This document shows, in pieces, positions 47,065 to 57,434 of a stretch of DNA of 64,000 bases (position 1 is its first letter; every line of letters begins with the position of its first letter). Source of the stretch: Zantedeschia hybrid cultivar (taxonomy: Eukaryota; Streptophyta; Magnoliopsida; Alismatales; Araceae); NCBI GenBank assembly GCA_030544215.1, contig JARZZO010000001.1, forward strand, positions 39,955,670-40,019,669, written 5' to 3'. Both the position numbers and the translations under genes were made by a program. The notes beneath the pieces were generated by a model, which did not search any database, was not told the DNA's origin, and worked only from the letters and a program-made list of their open reading frames with translations.

Positions 47065-47180
47065 TCAACTGGCTGACGCAGTTGGTTCACCTCTTGCCTC
47101 TCAATTGAGAGGTCTTAGGTTCCATTTTTTGTTGGAGTCTAAAAACTCTCGTGAAATATGTATCCCCGATCCATAAGATT
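47065..47180 (+). mobile_element. Possible tRNA-derived SINE
   Basis: 'ggctgacgcagttggttcacctcttgcctctcaattgagaggtcttaggttcca' has the spacing of a tRNA-like head: an A-box-like TGACGCAGTTGG, a self-complementary CCTCTC/GAGAGG stem, and a B-box-like GGTCTTAGGTTCC. No tail or target duplication was fixed. A decayed tRNA gene is a less likely alternative. Confidence 0.35.
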
Positions 47181-47829
47181 GATTCCTCAAATGATCAAGT
47201 GGTCTTGAAATTCTCGCTTAATTAGACGGAATTATCGACCAATTCGAAATTATCTCCAACTCTAATTAGGCAGAATTATCAACCGGTTCAAAATTATCTC
47301 CAATCCTTAAAGATCTCTCAAACTTTGTCCTTGGTCACATGTAAATATATGTACCCATTCAAAAGAGAATTATCATTATTGAGGGCACCATCAAAGTTTA
47401 TCATGATGTAATTCATCTCTGTTTGCATTCCTGAATAGCAGATCTCGCTCACCAACCTGAATCATATTGTGGTTTATGAGAGCTACCAAAATAAGCTGAT
47501 TGCAGTGCTTAGCTTTCCGAAACAAATTCTTCTTCTTCTAACTAGATCTCATAAAGCAATACACAAATAAAGGAGACTTAGGGTCCGTTTGATAACTCTT
47601 AATGGACCTCTAAAGTCTGAAGCACTCAGACGTTTGAAATTTTGGGTTGTTCGAGTAAATCACTAAAGTGATGTCTGATTCCATCTCTGAAGTCTGAAAA
47701 AGGCACTGAATTTTTAAGTCAACGAGACCTCACTTTTATTTTTCAGATTCTTCCATTCCACCCTCCACGCCTCTCACGCCGCCGCCGTTGGGTTTCTGCT
47801 TACCTAGCGCTTCTGCTCCCTCACAGGCC

Positions 47830-48075
47830 CTGCCTCGTCCCCTCGTTGGGAGCCTCCTCGTCATCCTCGGCACTTGCACCGCCTTGTCGGACATGGCCGC
47901 TGGGCTAGCCATCCACGCACTTGCCATGAAGCGCAGCTCGCGAACTGCCCCTCCGTCGCCTCGGCACTCGTCACCGCGTACGCCAAGTTCCGACTTCCGG
48001 ATCTCGCTCAAAATGTGTTCGACGAAATACCTGAGCGGGAAGCATCGTCGTGGCCGTGGAAGATCAGCTGAGAGG
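47830..48075 (+). pseudogene. PPR protein gene fragment inside TIR element
   Basis: One phase reads GLAIHALAMK (about 47896-47925). After a frame change, a second phase reads NCPSVASALVTAYAKFRLPDLAQNVFDEIPER (about 47950-48045). This is the classic PPR pattern of plant pentatricopeptide repeat proteins (VTAYAK, LAQNVFDEIPERE). Coding similarity stops on both sides within the GC-rich block. The frame is broken and there is no start context, so it is a captured or relict gene piece. The minus-strand ORF over it (47736-48260) is a shadow. Confidence 0.75.
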
Positions 48076-48713
48076 GACGCACTGTGTCGAAGGGCGAGCC
48101 GTGTAGGGGCACTGCCGTGGAAAGAGAAAGAGGATGATCCCCCTCGGGGGCTAGCCACAGGAAGGCGACGCCATTGAAGGGGGAGCCGTGGAGGCGCCAC
48201 TGTGGAAGGGAGAGCCAGAGGGAAGGTGCTGCGTCGAAGGACAAGCAATAAGGGACCCATCTTCCTTCCAAATTCCGATAACAGGGCATTGATTCCCTTG
48301 TTGAGATCCGGGCTTCCATCCCATTCTACTCTAAAATCTCACTTCACTTTTATTAGAATCTGCGTTTCCAAATTCCACACCTCTCACCATCGTCTGACCA
48401 TGTGAAAATGGGGAGAACCGATGCAAGAAATACCTATGGAGAGCCATGGGAGGCAACCTGAAGCCATGGAAGATCAAAAATGCAGAGGAAGCGAGTTGTT
48501 GCCAAAGGGACAAAACCCTTGTAGTGTGCACCTAGCCCTCCGTGGCCGCTTCCCTTCGTCATCAGTCACATTAGTTCAGATATTAGTTGAGTTCATTTGA
48601 CAAACGTAAAATAATAAAATCTTAATAATCTTTAGTACTTTTGTTTTTTGACAAGAAAAGACATTAGAGATGAAAAAAATATTTTAGATAATAGATTTAA
48701 GTGTTATCAAACG

Positions 48714-49231
48714 TGTTAACCAAAGCATGGTTCTTACCATGCATATGCCCACGTAGGGGCCAAGAGTTGGTTATAGGAGATGAGGGGGAGTGGTTGAGGA
48801 AGTGGTTGTGGGGAGTTACCCACACTTGTGAAGCACCCCTTGGATATAACCATTCCCCCATTTATTTGAAAGTGTAGAGGAGAGAGATATAAAAGAGGGA
48901 GGATGGCATTACGTGAGTAAGAATCTGAATTCTCACAAGAGACCCTTCACTTTTGGGCAGCCCTCTTTCTCACTCTAGAGTCCTCTCCTTTCTACATACT
49001 CTCCCTCCCTCTCTAAGTGTTGCTCTCCAAGAGGCTATCACCAAGAGCTTAGGATTTGCAGTGTGGAATTTGGGGAGAAGCCCGTCACGTGGTTCTCATC
49101 CTCGTCCTCACGGAGCCGTCGCCGTCCATCTACGAACGTCGCCGTTAAGGTACGTTTTCCGTTACGATCCATCTCCGTGCATGCTTCCACTTGTTCATTT
49201 GATGCATGGAGATATTATGTTTTTATCAACA
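48714..49231 (+). repeat. 5' LTR of copia 1 (518 bp)
   Basis: TGTTAACC...TATCAACA. It differs from the 3' LTR (56544-57061) at three positions (near 48769, 48860 and 49050). A TATA box lies at 48888-48894. The target duplication AAACG precedes it at 48709-48713. U5 carries a splice-donor-like AAG/GTACGT at 49147-49155. Confidence 0.97.
48888..48894 (+). promoter_or_regulatory. TATA box of copia 1 5' LTR
   Basis: TATAAAA after 'gagagagaga'; transcription would start near 48920. An identical copy lies in the 3' LTR. Confidence 0.7.
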
Positions 49232-49232
49232 T

Positions 49233-49244
49233 TGGTATAAGAGC
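49233..49244 (+). other. Primer binding site of copia 1
   Basis: TGGTATAAGAGC starts two bases after the LTR. It differs at one base from the common copia site complementary to initiator tRNA-Met. Confidence 0.8.
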
Positions 49245-49259
49245 CAGGTTTACGGAACC

Positions 49260-50463
49260 ATGGCAGCGTGGTCTTCGATCAAAAAGGACCGTTCCGATGT
49301 TGCGGCCTCGTCGAGCCGAATGACTCCCATGGTGGTTATCAGTGACGAGGAATCGGAACGGGTTCCCGATGAACTGACCGACTATTCCGAGGAGGAATCC
49401 GGCGACGACCGCGTCCCATCTTCTCCTCCAAGGAGACTCAGAGCGCCGGAATATTTAGCCTATCTCAGCGGGTTCTGCGGCGCGCATTCTGGACGCGACC
49501 AACCATCCGAGATAGTACGTGACGGCAGCCACGACGAGGATGAAGACGACGCCTGCAACGGCGGCCATGCGAACGGTGACGTGGACGACGAGGAAAGCCC
49601 GCCGCGACGGTCGACGTCCCTGCGCGGAGAAGGACCAGGGCCGACGAACGCAACGGCGGCCACGCCGGCGGACGTACCGTCCGGGCCCAGCGCGGCCGTG
49701 GCCCTCGCGCCCAGCGCGGGCGGAGCGGCCACGCCCCGCGCGGACGTGGCCCTCGCGCCCAGCGCGGACGGAGCGGCCACGCCCCGCGGGCGTGGCGCTC
49801 GCGCCGCGCGCGGGCGCAGCGGCCACGCCCGCGGGCGTGGCGCTGGCGCCCCGTGCGGGCGCAGCGGTCACGCCCGCGGGCGTGGCGCTGGCGCCCCGCG
49901 CAGGCGGGCAGGCCACGCCCGCGGGCGTCCCGCTCGCGCTGCGCACAGGCGGGCAGGCCACGCCCACGGGCGCGGTGCTCGCGCCCAGCGTCGGCGGTGC
50001 GGCCACGCCCGCGGGCGCGGTGTTCTCGCACAGCATGGGCGGAGTCCCCACGTCCCGCGTGGGCGTGGGGCTCACGTCCTGCGTGGACGTGCCGCCCACG
50101 TCCTGCATGAACGGCCTGCCCATGCATGCGGGCGTGGTGCCCTCCCCGCACGCAGGTGAGGCGTTCTCGCCCCTGCGCAGGGGGGCACCCACGCCCATGC
50201 ATGGGGCTGCCGTACATGGTCCAGCGGGCGTGTCCTTGGCAAGGACGGGTCGAGCCCAACGACGCCGCCGCTGGGAGGCCCGCAGACGTCACCACGGCGG
50301 ACCGTTTGGTAGCACGTGGCCTCACATGGGTCGCCGTGGACCACACGATGCACCGTATCGGGTTGGATCCGGAATGAGCCTGTTAGTTGTTCGAATGGAC
50401 CCGTTTCAAATTCTCCGTATGATTATGAACGGAGAAATTGAATTTGAAATTAGGGAGTATTAG
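49260..50463 (+). CDS. Leader ORF of copia 1, Ala/Pro/Gly-rich repeat protein (frame broken)
   Basis: From the ATG at 49260 (an in-frame ATG at 49206 lies in the LTR) a frame encodes MAAWSSIKKDRSDVAASSSR, an acidic segment (VVISDEESERVPD, DYSEEESGDD, HDEDEDDA), and then repeats of the type VALAPSAGGAATPRAD. At about 49787 an extra C in a C-run shifts the repeat. The same VALAPRAGAAATPAG reading continues in the +1-related frame to 50463, ending in a non-repeat tail (HGGPFGSTWPH, FQILRMIMNGEIEFEI). No known domain. It is upstream of and separate from gag. Whether it is translated or is a by-product of the minisatellite is open. The large antisense frames here are products of palindromic units. 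Confidence 0.4.
49690..50080. repeat. 45-bp GC-rich minisatellite with palindromic core
   Basis: The core GCCACGCCCGCGGGCGTGGC (49822-49841) is a perfect 20-bp palindrome. It recurs with small changes at 49867, 49912, 49957 and 50002, exactly 45 bp apart. The first two units (from about 49697) are 48 and 46 bp. Nearly pure G/C in an otherwise AT-rich element. Confidence 0.93.
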
Positions 50464-51456
50464 TTTGTTTGTTTATGATTAAATGATGCATTAGAATTTA
50501 ATTTGATCGTAGGCTTATTAGTTCAAATGAATGTAATTTGATTTCCATGGTCTATTTGATTAATAGTTGAAATATCCTGATTAGTGTCAATTATTTAAAT
50601 GTGATGATTGTCTTGATATTATGTTGCGCAAAAATGAAATAAATTGAATTGTTTTATTTCGTCACGCTAATAATTATTTTTGGGTCACTCATATCGACCT
50701 TAACAAAATTTGCGTGTAATTGAAGTGAATTTTTGTGCAATGAAGAAAAATGACACTAATAATCGATTATTCAACTATGTAAAATGCATGTTTATAGATC
50801 GTTAAATAATTGCGCTTATCGAATTAGCGGCAATTGAATTTTAGCGTACTTAGACTTAAATATGCATGATTTTGTGTTTGCCAAATAAATTGATTTAATT
50901 CGTGCAAAATTGTCGTATCATTTAAATATTGCGCATGCTCGTGTAGCACCGATTGATTAATTTTTTAAATGATAATTTGTTAATATGCACGTCCTGAATT
51001 GATCAATTTATGCTGCCACTTAGCTATCATTTCATTTAAAATGATCATGTTGAAATTGAAGTTGATATATTTACATGATCATGTGTTTTTGTAAATATTT
51101 ATGATGGCTAAAATTTGATCAAGTTATTGAAATATCATGGACTTTGCTATTCCTGTTGATTTAATTATGTGAGTATTCACTTCCATGATATTCGAATTTA
51201 ACTTGTAAACGTTTGATAAGTGGCTATTACGAGAGATTTAATGTGTTTCTCTCGTTGTGAATTCGCTCAAAATCATTCTGTTAGAATTAAGTTACCTTGA
51301 TTTAATCGGAAGATGATTATAGTATCCTAGATCTATATTTCGATTCCGATGATTAAGTTAACTTAATATTTATTAGTCTGGATTTTTGGAAGCGAATTAT
51401 GATGTGTAATCTATGTCAACTTGACTCTCTAAATTTTACCTATGTAGTGATTTAAA
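50464..51456 (+). other. AT-rich 3' half of copia 1 leader
   Basis: About 1 kb of AT-rich non-coding sequence with no ORF, between the leader ORF and gag. It ends with the acceptor-like site at 51447. Confidence 0.6.
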
Positions 51457-54400
51457 ATGGCCATGAAAAATGTCATTGCTGATCTGACCAAGGGTGACAA
51501 GTTGACGGGAATGAATTATGACATTTAGCACCGTAAGATTCAATACTTGCTAAACGAGCAGGAATTGCTAGAACATCTTACCACCGTCATGTCACCGCCT
51601 GAGGATGGCAATACAGCACAGCACCGTAGAGATCAAGAAGCGTACCGTCAATGGTTCAATAAGGATCGTAGCGCGCGCTTTACCATGTTAAGCAGCATGC
51701 AAGACGATCTTATTGAAAAATTTGAGAAATTCCAATCTGCCAAAGATATGTGGGATCAATTAAAGTTTCAATTTGGTGGAACTTCGACTACGCGGTTGCG
51801 CGCTCTTGTACTTAAGTTTGAGACCTACCGCAAAGACCAACGACAGACCATGACCGAACACCTTAGGGTTATGTCGGGCATGATCAGGGATTTAAAGTCG
51901 GCAGGTCATGATCTCACGGACGAGCAGCAGGTCCTTGCAGTAATCCGATCCCTATCGGACTCTTGGGTCCATATGAAGCAAATTCTTACTCACAACGAGA
52001 ATATCAAGAATTTTTCTGATATTTCTCGTCATGTGGAGTTAGAGGCTGAGCGCGAAGAAGCTGTACGCGCCACTGCCTTAGTCGCCAAGGGAGGCAGACA
52101 CCAAGGCAGGAAGGGCCCAAAGAAATTTTTCAAACGAAAAGATCGTGAAACTGCATCCAGCTCTAAGTACAAGGCAGAGCGGACACCGAAGCGCCACCAC
52201 AGAGGCAAGCGCGGTGGTAAAAGGGACAAATCAAAGGTGAAGTGCTACAATTGTGAGAAGATGGGACATTTCGCTCGCGAGTGCGCTGAGCCGAAAAAGG
52301 TATCCCTCAACCCAGTTTCTCTCTCTATGTATGTTTGTTCTCATGTCTTAGTCGCCCGAACTTATCCTGAGTGGATTGTGGATTCAGGAGCGACCAAGCA
52401 TGTAACTAGAGATCGAGAAGGGTACCAAGATTACCGCCGAATTCCAAGAGGGACGCAAAGAATTTACATGGGCAATGGGACCAGTGAAGAAGTTTTAGGA
52501 GTTGGTGTGTACCAGCTCAAACTTAGAACTGGTCGTGTATTGACATTGCATGATGTTCTTTATGCGCCAGGGATTCAGCATAATCTTTTGTCAGCTTCAT
52601 CTTTATTATTCCTAGGATTTGCTCTTGTTATGATTGGTACTAGTATTGACATTTATTTAAATGATGTGCTGTATGGACATGTTTTATTGAGTGGTGGTTT
52701 GTTTAAATTAGATGTTGATTTCAATGCTTCTTCTGTGTCGTATGTGGCTGATGATAAAGACCTTAGTTCTGAAATATGGCATGCTCGCCTAGGTCACATA
52801 GGACAGGACAGAATGACCAGGTTAGCTCGAGAAGGCCTTTTAGGTTCACTCGCTAAGGTCACTCTACCTTTATGTGAATCATGTTTGGCTGGAAAGGCAT
52901 GACGAAAACCTTTCGGGAAGGCCAGAAGGGCCACTGATGTATTGCAGCTTGTACATTCTGATATTTGCGGACCTTTAAGTGTGAAGGCTCGACATGGAGC
53001 ATCATATTTCCTTACATTTATAGATGATTATTCGCGATACGGTTATGTTTATCTGATCACTCACCGCTATGAAGCACTGGATTGTTTCAAACGCTTCCTT
53101 GCTGAGGTTGAGAATCAGACCGGTAAGAGTGTAAAAGCTCTACGCACCGACAGAGGACGCGAATATTTATCTGATCAGTTCAGAATTCTATGTGAGGAAA
53201 AGGGAATTAAAAGACAACTCACTATTCCATATACTCCGCAACAAAATGGTGTTGCCGAGAGAAGGAATAGAACGTTGTTAGATATGGTTAGGTCTATGAT
53301 GGCGCATGCCAACCTCCCAATATCCTTCTGGGGGGATGCTTTGTTGACTGCTGCCTATTTACTTAACCGTGTACCTTCACAGTCAGTTCCTTCTACCCCT
53401 TATGAGTTGTGGCGTGGCCAAAAGCCGTATTTGGGAAACCTACGCCCGTGGGGGTCAACTGGATATGTCCATGACTCGTCCCACAAGTATGGGAAACTGG
53501 GCCCTAAAGCTAGAAAGTTTATCTTCATAAGATATCCTGATAGCTCACAAGGGTATGTCATGTATGGACAATATCATGATGGAGGAATGACAGAGAAAGA
53601 GGTTCGAGACGTTGTATTCTTAGAGAAAGAATACCCTAAACTTGGCAATGTCGGAAAAAGCTTTGATCTCCATGAAGTGGATGAGACAGCTCTCTTACCA
53701 TCTTCCAACGAAGGGAGGGAATTAGTTCCTGACCATGTCATCGCTGGAGATAGTATAGATGATCAAGCTAGTGGGAGTATACCTATTAATTTACCGAGTG
53801 GGAGTACTCCATTAGAATCGGAAGATGCCGACACCCAAGTACGTCGAAGTAAACGCGGCCACACTCCTCGTCGACGTTTTGAGATTGAAGAGGAGATTTT
53901 AATGTGTCAGCCTGCGGATGATGAAGAACCGAGAAATGTCAAAGAGGCATATTCATCATTATCAAAGAAAGAATGGGAAGCTGCTATGCTAGACGAAATG
54001 GATTCAATGGAAAAGAATAAGGTCTGGGAGTTAGTTGATCTTCCGCCTGGGCGTAAAGCTATTGGAAACAAATGGGTTTTCAAAATTAAACGCAAGGCAG
54101 ATGGATCAATTGACAAATACAAAGCACGACTAGTGGCGAAAGGATATACCCAGAAGGAGGGTATTGATTTTGATGAGACGTTCTCCCTGGTGGTGAGATT
54201 TACGTCTATTCGCCTGATCCTAGCTATTGTCGCACATTTAGATTTAGAACTCTTTCAAATGGATGTTAAGACGGCATTTCTTAATGGAGAACTAGACGAG
54301 GAAATTTACATGTTCCAACCAGAGGGTTTTGAGGTAAAGGAACAAGAGCGCAAAGTTTGCCGCCTAAAACGTTCCATTTACGGCCTCAAACAATCGTCTA

Positions 54401-55491
54401 GACAGTGGTATTTGAGATTTCATAAGGAAATCACCTCATTCGGTTTTGAGACGATTGAGGAAGACCACTGTGTGTACGTCAAACGAAAGAAAGAGAAGAT
54501 TCTAATTCTATCATTGTATGTTGACGACATTTTGCTGGCTGGGAATAATATGGAGTTTATCAATGCCACTCGACAGTGGTTATCTTCCGTCTTTGAGACC
54601 AAAGATATGGGCGAAGCTAACTATGTGTTAGGAGTGAAAATAGTCAGAGATCGCTCTAGAAGGTTTTTGAGTATGTCTCAGGAAACCTACATTAATAAAA
54701 TTCTAGAGCGATACCGAATGAATCACTCCAAGCCCATTGATACTCCAGTTGATAAAAGTTGTGTTTTAAGTATAAGCCAATGCCCACAGAATGAAGAAGA
54801 GAAGAATCAAATGAATAAAGTGCCATATGCGGCAGCTATTCGGAGTCTGATGTATGCTATGTTGTGTACTCGACCCGACATCAGTTATGCAGTCGGATTA
54901 GCTAGCCGTTATCAAAGTAACCCTGGTCCTGCTCACTGGAAGGCAATCAAGAGAATATTCCGATATTTACGTGGAACAACGAACCTTGCCTTATGTTACG
55001 AAGGAGGTGATCTAAGGTTGAAAGGTTATAGTGATGCTGATTGGGCCAGCGACAAAGACGAAAGAAAGTCTACGTCAGGGTATGTGTTCATACTCGGTGG
55101 CGCGGCCATTTCTTGGTGTAGCAAGAAACAGACGTGCATTGCTCTATCCACTATGGAATCGGAATATGTGGCATGTTCAGCAGCTTGTCAAGAAGCAGTT
55201 TGGTTAAGGAGTTTCCTGCGGCGATTAGCTGTCACTCCTCATGCGGAGGAGAGTGTACTTTTCTATGTTGATAGTACATCAGCTTTGGCCTACGCCAAGG
55301 ATCCTAAGTACCATGGTAAAACCAAACACATTGACATTAGATATCACTTCATACGAGATCTGTTAGCAAAAGAAGCAGTGGTCCTTCGGCATATTTCTAC
55401 CGATCGTATGGTAGCAGACCCGCTAACTAAACAGATCACTAGAGAGGCTTTCACGACCCATAGTAGAGCCATGGGTTTATGTAAACTGTAA
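51457..55491 (+). pseudogene. gag-pol polyprotein of copia 1, with two in-frame stops
   Basis: A single 1345-codon frame from the ATG at 51457, with stops at 51526-51528 (TAG, codon 24) and 52900-52902 (TGA). Domains in order: gag capsid (about 51530-52080), zinc knuckle CYNCEKMGHFAREC (about 52243-52284), aspartic protease with WIVDSGATKH (about 52372), GAG-pre-integrase (EIWHARLGHIG, CESCLAGKA), integrase core (HSDICGP, FLTFIDDYSRYGY), reverse transcriptase (NKWVFKIKRKADG, QMDVKTAFLNGEL, YVDDILLAG at about 54518-54544), and RNase H (STMESEYVACSAACQEAVW). Everything downstream of each stop stays in the same frame. Point stops rather than frameshifts in a young element suggest recent loss or replication in trans. 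An ATG at 51547 could start a gag lacking 30 residues. Confidence 0.93.
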
Positions 55492-56543
55492 TGTAAAGAA
55501 CAGTTATTGTTGACTTCGATGCATTCTCTTATTGAGTGTTTTGATGGAATACTTGTTTACACATCAATGAGTGTCACCAGACTTGAATTGACCTTCTCAC
55601 ACGGGTAATTCGCCTTGGCGCTGAGATAGCGAGCAAGATGAGACATTATGTATCTATGGCGCTAGAAGAGCGAGCAAGATACACTTAAAATATTTATTTA
55701 TGTCGCCTCGGATAAGAGCCGAGATGAGATCTTTAAAGATCGAATACGGGAATAATTGTGCCCATCCTGTATAGTCTGGAAAAGCCGGATGTGAGTCTTG
55801 AGACAAGGCGCTGAATGGAAGCGACTGGGTCATGAGACTCAGGTTAATCGCAGTGGGAGTGATTAGACTAAGATCCGTATGGTGTTTAAATGATAAATCT
55901 ATAAATGACACGCCCACATTTGTGGAAGAACACCATAACATGTGTCTCATACCGCATGTGCAATTCACGACCGATAAATGAGAATGATGAATGGATCTCT
56001 GCTTCATCATTGTGTGAGCTCTTGGATCATATTGTTGATTCTACTTGTACCCTTTGTGACGTAGGAACTATGTCATGAAGAGGAAGCTCGGCGTCGCTAC
56101 TTTAGCATGATCCTTATGACTAAGGTTGATACTGTCTAGCGGGACATGACTAGGAAAGCGGCCGAGACTAATCGAATTGACATGAGAGCTTGGGGAAGAC
56201 ATCTATATATTGCACCATGTTATGTGGATCATACCCCGGGGAACTCAGTCAGTTGTGTACAGACAGAGTTATGATCACATGACATTTGGGATTTAAACAC
56301 TGCCAGTTATTTATCTGAGAGATCCGGAGTGTTAAATCAGGTGAATATAAGATGGTCTGTGGTACCACGAGATTTTATAGAGTATTGTGTTCCATTAGTT
56401 TTGGTGATAACTTAATGGATCACTACTCGCCTGTTAGTGTTATGCTCGTGAGGTCGCACGCTGCATTTCCTGTATGACAATTGGATTGTAGCAACTTTGA
56501 GAGATTGTTTATTGATCTTTGCCCTCCGTGGGCAAGTGGGAGA
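55492..56543 (+). other. 3' non-coding region and polypurine tract of copia 1
   Basis: About 1.05 kb with no long ORF, conserved in the minus-strand relative (60807-61832), which argues for function in the element (packaging, RNA processing) rather than random filler. It ends with GGGCAAGTGGGAGA (56530-56543) directly before the 3' LTR, a typical copia polypurine tract. Confidence 0.8.
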
Positions 56544-57061
56544 TGTTAACCAAAGCATGGTTCTTACCATGCATATGCCCACGTAGGGGCCAAGAGTTAG
56601 TTATAGGAGATGAGGGGGAGTGGTTGAGGAAGTGGTTGTGGGGAGTTACCCACACTTGTGAAGCACCCCTTGGATATAACCATTCCCCCCTTTATTTGAA
56701 AGTGTAGAGGAGAGAGATATAAAAGAGGGAGGATGGCATTACGTGAGTAAGAATCTGAATTCTCACAAGAGACCCTTCACTTTTGGGCAGCCCTCTTTCT
56801 CACTCTAGAGTCCTCTCCTTTCTACATACTCTCCCTCCCTCTCTAAGTGTTGCTCTCCAAGAGGCTATCACCAAGAGCCTAGGATTTGCAGTGTGGAATT
56901 TGGGGAGAAGCCCGTCACGTGGTTCTCATCCTCGTCCTCACGGAGCCGTCGCCGTCCATCTACGAACGTCGCCGTTAAGGTACGTTTTCCGTTACGATCC
57001 ATCTCCGTGCATGCTTCCACTTGTTCATTTGATGCATGGAGATATTATGTTTTTATCAACA
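56544..57061 (+). repeat. 3' LTR of copia 1 (518 bp)
   Basis: Same length and sequence as the 5' LTR except for three substitutions. It is followed by target duplication AAACG (57062-57066), then the last bases of the PIF/Harbinger-like terminal repeat. Confidence 0.97.
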
Positions 57062-57074
57062 AAACGGACCCTTA

Positions 57075-57434
57075 ACCTGGCACCCACTACGTTCTTTAGA
57101 TCTGTTGTACCTGCAGTCAAGAATTGCTCAAAGTAGTGGGAGAAAAACTTACTCCAACGCCCCTGTGCATTGTAATCTAATCTAATTACAAGCACACTCA
57201 AAGTTCTTGTTCACACTATTTGAGCCGTCAGTTCACAGGAGAGTGGGATCTCTTTTTTTATTTTTCAGACTGTCGGATGTCTGATCGGACCATACAGATG
57301 CTGACTTGGGTGGGTTCATTGCTGTGGATTGCAACGGGCAAGGGCGTTGCTGCATGCCTTTCTCAAGTTGTGGATGTCTTATACTTTTTGACAAGTATTT
57401 GGCGAAAACTTGAAATAGGCATTCAAAAAATAAA
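57075..57434. other. Intergenic sequence
   Basis: Nothing recognised; one short open frame (57220-57543) runs into the adjoining MITE and is not a credible gene. Confidence 0.4.

Larger units (their letters stand above)
49150..51447 (+). other. Candidate leader intron of copia 1
   Basis: The donor-like AAG/GTACGT (GT at 49150) is within U5 and is also present in the diverged LTR at 60294-60806. An acceptor-like pyrimidine-rich 'ctctaaattttacctatgtag' ends at 51447, ten bases before the gag ATG. Removal would delete the primer binding site and the GC-rich minisatellite from an mRNA and put gag near its 5' end. This is inferred from sequence only. Confidence 0.35.
48714..57061 (+). mobile_element. 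Full-length Ty1/copia element 1 (8.35 kb)
   Basis: Two 518-bp LTRs with 3 mismatches, flanked by the 5-bp target duplication AAACG (48709-48713 and 57062-57066). A primer-binding-site match lies at 49233-49244. Then come an unusually long leader (2.2 kb), gag-pol in copia order (gag, protease, integrase, RT, RNase H) from 51457 to 55491, a 1.05-kb 3' non-coding region, and a purine-rich tract before the 3' LTR. LTR divergence of 3 in 518 bp means a recent insertion. It landed inside the right inverted repeat of the PIF/Harbinger-like element. Confidence 0.97.
47581..57071. mobile_element. PIF/Harbinger-like TIR element with PPR fragment, interrupted by copia 1
   Basis: The left end GGGTCCGTTTGATAACTCTTAA (47581) and the right end, reverse complemented from 57071 through the copia insertion, GGGTCCGTTTGATAACACTTAA, form inverted repeats of about 22 bp with one mismatch. 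TTA flanks both sides (47578-47580 and 57072-57074). Removing copia 1 and one copy of its 5-bp target duplication leaves an element of 1138 bp. It carries no transposase, so it is non-autonomous. Its middle (about 47740-48560) is GC-rich and contains a PPR-type coding fragment. Confidence 0.8.

Noticed and set aside
47065..47180. Functional tRNA gene
   Set aside because: The acceptor stem does not close and the B-box is imperfect; a SINE head or relic fits better.
47736..48260. Minus-strand ORF of 174 codons
   Set aside because: GC-rich shadow opposite the PPR fragment; the PPR motif on the plus strand explains the region better.
49455..50346. Antisense ORFs of 247 and 293 codons across the copia leader
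   Set aside because: They run through the palindromic 45-bp units, so openness on one strand forces openness on the other; no domain and no start context.
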